Source: Diplosphaera chodatii
Taxonomy: Eukaryota; Chlorophyta; Trebouxiophyceae; Prasiolales; Stichococcaceae
Direction of reading: 5' to 3'
Assembly: GCA_032358165.1 (NCBI GenBank)
Contig: JAALGY010000043.1
Span: 682,001-746,000 of the forward strand
Length of the DNA stretch: 64,000 nucleotides
A program made the position numbers and the translations under genes. Within the stretch, counting starts at the first letter, position 1. Each line of letters opens with the position of its first letter. Under the pieces are notes generated by a model. That model had not been told where the DNA came from. It did not search any database and saw only the letters and a list, made by a program, of their open reading frames with translations. Positions 47,901 to 58,287 of the stretch are shown in pieces.

Positions 47901-49174
47901 TAAGACGAGTGCGACACGGCAGCTTGTGTTTTGAATCAATGGCCGTGCTGTGAGCATGTCTTATCATTGTCACGGCACTTGGTGTCGCAACCCGTAGGTG
48001 CATGCGTGGGAAGCAAATCCTCAGCACCAGTCAGCGTTGAAGGCATGGGCAGGCCGCAACCACTTGGGGGCGCGCTATACCCTGCACCCACAGGCAGCCT
48101 GGACAGCCGATGGCACGGTGAGTCAGCATGTCAAGCTTGCGACCACCAGATTGACGAAGCCCATTCCCGGCACATGGCAGCTGTATACAGCAAGGAAGTA
48201 TGCAAGCAACCAGGGGACAAGCGTATTGCAGCATCCCAACGTACCCCAGTGACCGAAGAGCTGGTTCGCTCAGGTGCGGCTCAACACCGAAACGGTGGCG
48301 ATAGCCGAGACGGCGGACCACAGGGGCAGCCGCCGCCGGCGTGGCTTTGCCAAGCGGCTCGCCAACACGATCCATGCATGGTGCGACCTGGATCCTGTCC
48401 ACCGCCGGATCTGAGCTGCACATGGGCTCCGTCTGTGCTTCATCACAGCGTTGGTGCACCACAAACCTGGCACCCCGAGCTGCAGTCCGGCCATCAAAAC
48501 TTGGCTGACTGAGACGGGGCTGTGGGTGCAACAGGCGGCGTGGCACCACAGGCGCAGCAGCAGGCACCATGTTCGTGCCGGCCCGCAGCCCGCGCCACAA
48601 CGTGAGCGTGCCGGCGGCCGACTTTGGCGGCTGGCTGCTGCGCCACGCAGCGCCGCAAGACCACGTCGTGCTGCACATGGACATAGCAGGTGGTCGTCGT
48701 CTGATACACGAAACCGACACTCGACTGACAAAGCGGCTTTGTTGTAGGGCTTTGCTGCTGCTGGCATGCATGCGTTTCGGTTGCTGGACGGCATGATGCA
48801 GCTGGTGGTCAGGTGCTGCATCGCGTCATATGCCTGCAGGCGCTGAGTTCGAGGTGCTGGAGCGCATGGTGCACGACGGCTCGCTGCTGCTGGTGGACGC
48901 GATCGAGGTCAAGTGGAACGATGTGTTCAGGCCCGAGTTCCTGGAGTGGCCCGCCATGTATTCTCAGGTGAGTGGTGGGGACTAGAGCCAGAGCGCTGCA
49001 ATGCAGGGTTGTTGCATGCTCGCAACATTCAGTTTTGGGGGGGCTTGCCACCGTCGGTTTGTGACAGTTATGGAACAGCATGTTGGATATTGACATTCTT
49101 GCCCTGCTGTGCAGATTTTCACGATGCTGGGCATCTCGCATGCCTCGCCTGTGGCGCCGACGGCGGTGCCATGA
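41946..49174 (+). CDS. GT31 glycosyltransferase / beta-propeller / FkbM-like methyltransferase fusion, copy B (rightward)
   Basis: ATG 41946. Exons: 41946-42209 (TM VLGVLLVVAGLHTLFF, stem), 42347-42533, 42636-42760, 42897-43049, 43275-43418, 43593-43691, 43840-43991, 44184-44301, about 44350-44589, 44833-44966, 45070-45375, 45501-45624, 45761-45840, 46005-46064, 46469 on, 47309-47410, 47565-47650, 47780-47864, 47998-48117, about 48270-48380, about 48560-48690, 48840-48967, 49115-49174 (TGA). GT31: FRHRRDAVREAWMEEAA, FIMKADDDAFVN (DxD), MMGGGYVLSADLAHVILG, LKFMPNEDVSIGFWLM. Propeller: LQWLGASSRYLFFNDLRC, VVYDLQRMTRTRRLPLPLH, ADGSNLWRVPVVVG, RFVLSDTAPAPAKKLFVWDR, LRPLWSRNGRQVAFDS. FkbM part: YISLGAKRGASISSWL, VHAWEANPQHQSAL, HVVLHMDIAGAEFEVLERMV, VDAIEVKW. 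The 47650/47780 and 47864/47998 junctions are in phase, so propeller and methyltransferase are one ORF. The junctions at 44301, after 46064 and at about 48380 are unresolved. Confidence 0.82.
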
Positions 49175-49435
49175 GCATGCCTAGCAGCAGCTTTCGGCAG
49201 CATCGGCTTCAGACGGGCAATATGATGAGCGTGAGCGGGATGACGAGTGAGTGAAGCTGTGATCACGAGGTCTTGAGAGTGCCTACCTTGCACAGAAGAC
49301 ATAGGCATCAGGTTGGCTACATGTCAACAATCGTGACTGTTTACAAGTCACACCACCGTATGTCCTAGCAAGATGCAGACGATGTCGCCCCGCAATGTTC
49401 CGCTCTTGCAACCCTCCCACGTGCCTCCAGCCCCG
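49175..49435. other. convergent 3' ends of copy B and DDX55-like gene
   Basis: 261 bp between stop codons; no other feature seen. Confidence 0.4.
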
Positions 49436-52400
49436 TCAGCCTCTCGCCCTCTGCTTGGCTACCCGCTGCTTGGCTGCCCTCTTCTGCTTCTTGCCCGGCT
49501 GCTTGTGCCGCCGCTGCTCCTCCTGCCGCTGCTTTGGCACTGCTGCTGAAGTGGCCGCCAAATCCTCTGCCAGACCAGTTGCCATGTCGAAGTCTCCCTG
49601 CAGGTCGTGAAGTTTGACTCGGTGCATGGCGGGCCAAAGCTGCAAGTAAAGCACATCCCGACACGGTCTCAAGCCAGCCGGCACATGCACAAGCATGTGA
49701 CCGGCCATACACCCACTTCTGTCTCGCAGATTGCGAATGATGCACGTGAAAGCGACATTCCACGTGCTGTGTGCCGTACCTCAGTGATTTTGCCCTTCTT
49801 GACCTTGCGCAGCAGCGCGTAGTCGTCGGCCAAGTCATCGGCATCGGCACGGGTCTCTATGAGCCGCCTCTTAGCTGCCGGCAGTCGTTTCCGCTCCTCC
49901 TCAGCTGCTGATATGCCCTACAGGTTGGGATGCAGATGGCCAATGAGATACGAGCACCTGCCATGCACCTTGACCATGGTGGATGCTCTTCGAGTGCATC
50001 AAGCATTGTCATCTGATTCACGTCATGGCAAAGTGGAAAGCTGGCATGCCTTGTGCTGTTTGCTGCCGCTCTTCTGCTGCGCTGGTATCTCGCTGGCCTT
50101 GGGCTTTGCCTTCAGTGCCTTCTGGCGCTGCTTCTCCCGCGCCTTGTCCGCAAACTGCAATACACAGGAAAGAGGAAGACGGTCAACCATACCGGTTTAA
50201 CATGTTAATGCATAAAGCAGCATCTCAATGCAGCGACCTGCACACTCAGAACAGCCACCTCCTGCCTCGCATGTTGACTGCCTCAGTGCCGCAGCGAATC
50301 TCCGGAGCACGCCATGGCCACATGTCACATCGTGCAGACAAGTTGCACGCCACAAACTCAACATGGCACCCACCTTGACGGTGTCTGGGTCGACTGCAGA
50401 GGGCGTGAAGTTGCGCAGCGCCACGGACGCGTGCTTGATCTCCGGCATGCGCGGCACCCGCAGCAGGCCCATCGCCGTCGCCAGTTGCCCCAGGTCCAGA
50501 TCTGCACACAGTTGCAGAAGAAAAATCCGTTTGATTGTGTACAATCATTCACGCAAGGCAAAGGGCACAGAAAGCATGCTCACCACGGGCCGCGCATCTG
50601 CCAGTGCCAGACAGAGTCATATGAGCAACCACAAAGCAGCGCAGGGCAGCCGCTGGACACCGGCTGTGGATGCCACTGCCGGCGGGAAGACAGCCGCACC
50701 CGACAGCCGGAAGATGAAGCGGCACTGGTGCTCCTTGTACCCGCGCACGTAGGACACGAAGGCACGCGTGCCCTTCTCCATGACCTCCCTGTCGCCCTCC
50801 GCCGCTCGCCTCGGCAGCTCGGCCAGACCCGCCAGCTGGGGGGCTGTGGTGTCGAATGCCGGCACCTCCCGGAGCGGCACCTGAAGGCAGGCGGGTGTGG
50901 GCGATAAGCGATCGCGAAGACCCTTTGGCAGGCCACATGCCGCCAGGGTTGCAAAGACTGCAGATGAATGTGCTGCAGGATGACGGCCGGCACAACAGAC
51001 CAGACCGTCTGCAGGCCAGGAGCCAGTGGTGTGCAGCATGCGCCAATCATAACACAGCATGTGCCATTGAAACAAGCTCATGCGGGTGCAGCCGCAAGCC
51101 CCGCACCCGCCGCAGGCGCAGGAAGTCGGCGTACGAGGCCTCGTGCGGCAGCAGGAAGGCGAGGGCGCTGCCCCGGCGGCCCATGCGGGCGGTGCGCCCG
51201 CAGCGGTGCACAAAGGCGTCCGGCTCCTGGGGCGCGTCAAACTGCGGGGGGCGTCGGGCAGGAAGCTTGCATGTGAACTTTCACTGTCAATTGTTCGTGC
51301 CTCGATAGCAGCATCATGCAAAAATGCTTCGCTGCCGTGCAATCTACAGGGTTGAGCACCACAAACAGGAGGCATACATCAGGCATTTCACATTGTATTC
51401 CTGTGCATTTGGGGGGTCTGTACTGCACCTGCAACACCCAGCCCACATCTGGGATGTCCAGGCCCCGAGCTGCGACGTCTGTCGCCAGCAAGCAGCCTGC
51501 AGACCAGCCATGCAGGCTGTGTTAGCCCACGATGTCAACAGCGTGACTCTGCAGCACGCATATATGGCATGGACGCATGCCAGTACTGCAAGGTCGTAAC
51601 TCAAGAGCACTGCAGCTGGTGCTACACGACCAGGCATCACAGGTCACCCGCTGGCAGCGCTGCAAACGACGCAAGCGTCGACTCCCGGGCCGCCTGCTTC
51701 ATGCGGCCGTGCAGCGCTCTGACGGGCGGCAGCGCCGGCTGCAGGCCGGCCAGCCGCCCCAGCAGCAGGGCAAACAGGTCCACGCATGCGCACGTCAGGA
51801 AGTACACAATGCACTTCTCGTCTGCGTGCGCCTGCAATGCCACGAGATGCACCGGATGAGGCGATACTCATACATGAGCAACACTTGACTTGCGCTTGCA
51901 TCTTGGGAGAGTACAGGCAATTGTAGCCAGCGCGAGGAGCCAGCAGTGACATGGCTCAGCCTGTGCAAGGTGCCATGACAGCCCATTGTACACCCATGCA
52001 CATGCACCCCTGAGCAGGGAAAACCCTCATTAACGTGCCTGCAGGAAGGCGACCAGCTGCGCCAGCTTGTCGGTGCTGCCGCAGACGAGGAACCCGATGT
52101 CCAGGCTGCTGGGCGTGCGCTGGCCACCCTGTGCCGCCGCGCCTTCGCCCGACGGCTCCAGCCCGCCGCTGCCGCTGACGTCCTCGCCCTCTGCCGTGCT
52201 GCCTTTCTGTGGGCCCGCCTGCTGCACCGCGACGTTCACGCGCACGGGGTTCCGCAGCCCGGCGCGCGCCAGGGCGCCCACCGCCTCCGTCTGCGTCGCC
52301 GAGAACAGGCCTGCGGGCGGAGGCCAGCGTTCAGCCCTCAACAGCTATCGACACCGTGAACTGAGTACACACCTGCACACATCACAGAGTATACGCCATG

Positions 52401-53509
52401 TTGATGGATCTGCATTGTGTGGCGCACTCTGAAGCCTTGGGGCAGAGGGTTGACACCACTGCTCAGTTGCGCACCGGTGCGGCGCTGGCGGGGGAGGCGG
52501 GACATGATGGCGTCCAGCTGCTCGCGGAACCCCATGTCCAGCAGCCGGTCCGCCTCGTCCAGCACCAGCACCTGCACAAGGTGCAGACGTGTAGGTCGCC
52601 CGGTTCGCTTGCAACAGCCTCATCCTCGTCAATCTGCTCCCGTCCATGTCGCCAGCAGGCAACAGCCGGGGGCACCCTCCCGCCTCATGCTCGCGCTTCC
52701 GCCGGCCTCAGCTTCTCGAGGAACGGATGAAGCATCAAACCAATGAGCGTTGAGAGGCCTTGTGCGATGGCATGGCTCCTACCTCCAGCCTCCGGGCGTC
52801 CATTGCAGCGCAGCGCTTCATGAAGTCCGACAGCCGCCCCGGGGTACCAATCAGCACCTGCCCGCCGTCCCGCCTGAACGCCGCCACGTCCTCCGCCGGG
52901 TCCCTGTGCAATGTTCCAGGTGCTCCGCTCAGCCGACGGCCGCCAGCTGATGGGCCCAATATCCTGAACCGGCAAGTTTGTAAATGGACGTCGCGCAAGC
53001 GCCAGCGACAGGGGGAAGTGCACGCACGTGCCGCCGACGAGCAGCAGGCTGGAGACGCTCGGCAGCGTCGCCAGGAACGGTGCTGCCACCGCGTGTATCT
53101 GCTTCGCCAGCTCCCGCGTGGGCGACACTATCACGGCGCCCACCTGCGGGTGCCACTGCTCATGTCGCCAGACCGCGCCAAGGAAACGTCAGTGCTGGCC
53201 AGCAGTGCCCCAGCAGTAAGCAGGCGTGGTACGTGATCGATGAGTCTAACATTGCGGTATGTAACCGACCTGCTGCGGCTGAAGTGGCTCGTCCAAAGCC
53301 CGTAGTTTTTCGACAAGCGGCAGTATGAACGCCAGCGTCTTCCCGGACCCTGTGGCCGCATCCACCGCCACGTCCTTGTGACCGGAGAACAACGGTATGA
53401 CGGCGGCCTGCACGGGCGTGGCGTGGTGGAAGCCCAGGCCGTGCAGCACCGCCAGCGCCTCTGGCGAGACGCCGCGCACCGCCTCGAACGGCACTTTGCC
53501 CCTGGCCAT
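49436..53509 (-). CDS. DDX55: DEAD-box RNA helicase, DDX55/Spb4 type
   Basis: Nucleolar helicase of large-subunit (60S) ribosome biogenesis. Exons: 53509-53270, 53143-53028, 52903-52783, 52571-52475, 52310-52039, 51831-51648, 51496-51429, 51241-51107, 50880-50700, 50501-50374, from 50154, from about 49920, and to 49436 (TGA). Phases close through 50374. Motifs in order: Q-motif [23 protein letters not shown], Ia SPTRELAKQ, Ib [31 protein letters not shown] / LHGRM / [25 protein letters not shown]. The family C-terminal region [20 protein letters not shown] and the [17 protein letters not shown] tail distinguish Spb4/DDX55. An acidic insert of about 40 residues sits between motifs III and IV. 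The 52039/51831 intron appears to use a GC donor. Confidence 0.93.
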
Positions 53510-54377
53510 CCTGCTGTGCCTATCGCCGCATCTCAGGGATGTCGCCTTTCATCTGAAGCTCCAAGCTGCGGTTTGGCGTTGCGCAAAGCACAGCAGCCAG
53601 GTGCCCTGAATGGCGCCCAGCTGGCGCTTGCAAGCCAGCAGGTGGTGCGCCAGCGGCAGAGGCTATGGTTCCGCTCGGAACCCAAGTATGGCATGAACGA
53701 TTTAACGTCACTGCATAATCCTTGCGACGTGTGGGGAATACTCTCTATGGTTTGTTTGCTGCATCGCCCGTCGCCATGCACTCATGCTGGCTGCTGCGCT
53801 GGCGAATGGTTGACGTAACTTGGAGCAAAGGCATGTGCAGATGGCCGAAACTGGCACAAGCACATTCTTTTGCATCGCCGATACACCAACAGCGTGCAAA
53901 TTAGTCAGCGCTTATCGTGTGTATGCGACCCGGCATCTGCCATCCGAAAACTGTGGTGTTACTCGTGGGTTCACTCACAACGTGCCGAGGCTTTAAAGCG
54001 TGCGAAGCACACGCAAACTGCAGACGGTGCCGCTGAATGCTTTGCCGTAGCTGTAGAGCTGTACGTAGCACCTACTGACGATAACTCCAAGTGCTGCCCC
54101 TGCCCCTTTGCACTGGCTGGCTGGCTGGCCGGCTTGAGCTTGGCTGACAACTGAGCAATTTGACCTTTGTAAGCGAGTGGATCCCAGTCGCAGATGTAGC
54201 GAGCGTGTAGACTAGCCTGTGGGTCTTCTCCTTGATCTGAGTGGTGCGACGCCTGATCATTTGAGATCGGCACTTTGGCACACCTACACTGTCAAGCGCG
54301 CTGCCTTCACCAATGGCAGCGGACTGCCAATACACGGCGCCTGGAGCTTCGCCGAGCTAGGGCTTGCTGCTCAACAA
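53510..54377. promoter_or_regulatory. divergent promoter region, DDX55-like / GnT I
   Basis: 868 bp between ATGs (53509 leftward, 54378 rightward). No exon supported; ORFs here have no coding character. Confidence 0.4.
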
Positions 54378-57300
54378 ATGTCTCGGGGCCCCACAAACGG
54401 GCTCAGCAGCACGGCGCGACGGTTGAGCCCTGCTGCACGGCTGCTGGTTGGCGCCGCAGCCACACTGGTCCTGTTCCAGGTAAGCCTATTTGGCGCTGTT
54501 TACTGCCACTCCGTGCGTTCTGAAGACATGTTATGGCTGTGTTTGCATCCGCTGACCACATGCATGCTGTGTGCTTGACTGCCGGAGGTCGCCCTGCAGC
54601 TGTTGGTCTTTTCCGGCTTCCATGGGCGGTCGACCGGCTCGGCGGTGCAGCTGGCGCAGCACTCTTCCCTGGAGCAGCGGCTGGCGGCGCTGCAGGAGGA
54701 CAACGCGCAGCTGCGCACCATGTACAAGCACCTGGAGAGCCAGCTGTCGCTGGCGTCTGCGGAGCTGGGAGGTGGGGGCTTTAATGCGGCGCATGGTGCA
54801 ATGCCGATACTGTGCTTGGTTTCCCGGAGAAGCGAGCGTGCACAGTGCTTCTCAACGTGTGCCGTGCTCGTCTCGCAGCCCGTGGCCTGATATCGGAGCA
54901 CGCCCGCAAGGAGCTGCTGCACCGAGGTGGGCCCCCGCAGAAGCACATGCTGCAAGCCCCATGTCAGCATGACAGCCTGGCACTACGGCGGTTGCCACAC
55001 CATCGCAGTGTCCCATCCCATGTCACCGGGTCCCGCTCTCCAATGGCACTCAGCGGTGCATCGATGGCAACTGCAGCGATCCCGGAGCCACGCAAGCAGG
55101 GCGCTGTGCTGCCGGCCGGCAACGAGCACAGAGGATGCATCGCCGGGCCCGCAGCGCAGTCGGGCGTCGTGGCAGCGGTGCTGATGGTCACCTTCAACCG
55201 GCCGTCGTACCTGCAGAAGGCCACCGGCTCGCTGCTCAGCGTGCACCGGCGCGACCCCGCCAATGCGTGAGCGGACTCCTGTGCTGCTCCCAAGACCTGC
55301 GCATGCACTGCCGGCGGAGCGCTGCTGGTGCACCTGTTTTCCAAGCTGTGCACAGCTGGGCTGCCGAGCAGACGTGTGTACAGATGCACTTGCATGCATG
55401 TACCTTCTGCGCCTATCACAGATGTCGGTAACGGAGGCGGGCAGACCTCCAGTGTCCTGTCTGCCTAGTCCTGCAGCGCGTAGCAGGTAGGATGCACACC
55501 TGCCAATGTGCCTTGTGTTGCATGCCACAGGCGGAAGTTCCCGCTGTACATCAGCCAGGACGGCGGGCACCGGGGGGTGCGGGAGCTGGCGCTCAGCCTC
55601 ACGCCCCGCATCACCTACATGCAGCACATCGAGGACGCGCCGCCCGAGCTCCCAAACAGGCACGCCCAAATGCACATGGCGGCATGCGCACATGTTGGCA
55701 TGCATTTGTTCATGCTTGCTTGTGTGTATGTTCCGCCACCTCACTGACTGACATTGGCCCCCAGCCCTGTGCAACCTGGCATGCAAGCAAATGACATGTA
55801 ACATGTGGAGTCTGGACTGCCGACACCGACTCTGTGGTACATGCTGAAACAGCGGGAGTAGGCATCAGCACCGCCGAGTTCACTCGTCAGTCGTGCAGTC
55901 GAGCGTGCTCACAAGTGTTGTCCTCTGGCTGCAGCAAGGAGCCGATCGTGTACTTCCGCATCGCCAACCACTACAAGTTCATCATGCAGCAGATGTTCGA
56001 CTGCCGGCAGTACGAGCGCCTGATCATCATTGAGGACGACATGCTGTTCTCCCCGGACTTCTTCTCGTACTTCGAGGCCACCTCCACGATCCTCGATGGG
56101 GTAGCCAACTGCTGAAAGCCTGCACATAGGCCCTCTGAGCATGTTGCGATGTCCCCAACCTCCGTCACAGCTCATGCATGTGGTGTTGCATTGTGCAGGA
56201 TCGGTCCCTGATGTGCGTGTCCAGCTGGAACGACCACGGGCAGAAGGGTTTTGTGAGCGACCCGGAGCGCATCGAGCGGTCGGACTTCTTCCCGGGGCTG
56301 GGGTGGATGATGCGGCGGGAGCTGTGGGACTCGTTCGCAGACAAGTGGTGCGCTGCCCCTTGGTACACCCTGTGTTCACAGCGTCGAGCAGCGGCTCCGG
56401 GCCTTGCGGCATCTTCGACGCGCCTGTCCCCAGCAGCAGGCCATCGTAGCATGCAGCAGATCTGATCGCAGTAGCAGCACAGCAGGTTCACGATAACAGG
56501 CAAATCCTCAATTGTGTAGGTGGACGGCAGGGTCCAGCAGCACAGCATCACATACGCTTCCCTTGAGTTTCCTGCAGGCCGGCAGCCTTTTGGGACGACT
56601 GGATGCGGCGGGCGGATGTGCGGAAGGGGCGGCAGTGCCTGCGCCCCGAGGTGTGCCGCACCTACAACTTTGGCGAGCGCGGCAGCAGCGGCGGCCAGTT
56701 CTACTACCGCTACCTGGTCCCCATCAAGCTCAACGCCGTGGATGTGCCCTGGCACAAGCGGGTGCGCATGGCAGCCGGGCGGCGGTGGTGCTGCGTGTTC
56801 TGGGACCCCATTCCTGCGCCGCACCAGTGCTTGGCGCACATGACCAGCTTTACTGGCGGCAGCATGCACGGGTCAGAGCGTGCACATACTCATCGTCCTG
56901 CATCCGCGTCTGTGTCCTGTTCTCTGGAAAAGGTGTGCATCCTGTGCGCACAGGACCTGAGCCGGCTGAAGTTCGATGCCTACGACGCGGACTTCAACCG
57001 CTCGCTGGCGGCAGCCAAGACGCTGAAAAGCGTCAACGAGGTACCATCTGGCTTTTAAAATTGACTTGAGACAGAGGTACTTTTGTGCCACGCTGTTGCA
57101 CCCTGCGCATGCCAACGAGACGAGATCGCGCCTCCCAAGTGCTACCTGATGGCACGGCTTTCGAGGTGTGCTGTGCCGCGGCTGCAGCTGGACGGAGCCA
57201 AGGGCGTTGTCAAGGTGCTGTACCACTCGCAGAAGGAGTACGAGCACATCACCGGGCGCCTGCGCATGCTGCGCGAGTGGCGGGTGAGCCTCACGCCGTG

Positions 57301-58009
57301 CCCCTGCAGTATTGTGCCGGGGAACCACGGTTGACAGAGGACCTCCCCGCACTTGGCTCAACCAGTGCCACCACAGTCAGGTTTCAACCACTCAGCCGGC
57401 TGCCCAGTGCCGGCGCATGCCCGCGGAACGAAACCCCTTGTGCGCTTCACAGGACGGGGTGCCGCGCGGCGCGTACCGCGGCACGGTGCAGGTGTCGCTG
57501 TTTGAGGGCGAGGTGCACCTGTACATCGCGCCCGCGCCCGGCTTCAAGTGGGTCAAGCCGGAGGGGGAGGTCCTGGTGGACCGCACGGGCGCCGTCCAGC
57601 GGGTGCGCCGGCGGCTGTGGCCCCGAGGGTTTAGCCGTGAGCCTGCGGATCCTGCTGCACAATTTCATGTATGCTGGCTGTATAGGTAGAGCTGCCGCTG
57701 ACTAGTCGTTGTCATGGTCGTAGTACCTCTGGCCGCGCTGTGCTCTGAGAGTGGTGAACATGCTCACAGATCATCAGGCACAGCCCGCCAGCGAAACAGG
57801 GCGGCAGCAGGCAGGGCAGCAGCGGCGACGGCTGGTGGCCCTGGAGCCACAAGCAGAAGCCGGCGCCGCGGCAGCGGGGCGCCGGCGGCGGGGGCGGCAG
57901 CGGGTACAGGGGTGACAGCGGCGAGGACGCCCGCCTGAGCGACCTGTGGGCGAAGTGGCAGGAGGAAGAGGAGGCGGGGCGACGGCAGGGGTTTGAGGAC
58001 TACTGGTGA
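54378..58009 (+). CDS. MGAT1: N-acetylglucosaminyltransferase I (GnT I, MGAT1, GT13)
   Basis: Golgi enzyme adding the first GlcNAc to Man5 N-glycans, the gate to complex N-glycans. Exons: 54378-54479, 54600-54771, 54879-54926, about 54970-55266, 55531-55659, 55935-56100, 56199-56347, 56578-56761, 56954-57040, about 57120-57282, about 57453-57630, then either read-through to a stop at 57689 or a terminal exon 57778-58009. Short N-terminus, TM segment spanning exons 1-2 (LLVGAAATLVLFQLLVFSG), coiled stem. Catalytic domain: VTFNRPSYLQKATGSLL, PLYISQDGG, LIIIEDDMLFSPDFFSYFEA (EDD metal motif), CVSSWNDHGQKGFV, SDFFPGLGWMM, AFWDDWMRRADVRKGRQCLR, PEVCRTYNFGE. C-terminal block DGVPRGAYRGTVQVSLF. The 55659 donor is GC. 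The exon before VVAAVLMVTFN does not close in phase. Confidence 0.92.
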
Positions 58010-58287
58010 CCCCCTGGGTCCCGTGAGTAGCTAGGCACGCACCGCATTGGTGCTGCCGCATTCTTTCGGCAGGTCTACTCCCTCAGTTGCGATCCTTGCT
58101 GCGACGAGGCGTCGTAGTTCAGCTATTCTTGCGAACAAGTGTAATGTGCCGCTTCAAGGAGTATGGTATATATATAGGGCAAACTGCCTCAAGTCACTGC
58201 CACAGCTTTCCACCATTGGTGTTGGCCATTGGATGGCCACTGGAGATTGTCAAGCCTGACCGCGCAAAAGCATATGCATGTAGACTT
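58010..58287. other. convergent 3' ends of GnT I and CDK genes
   Basis: 278 bp between the stop codons; nothing else recognised. Confidence 0.35.
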
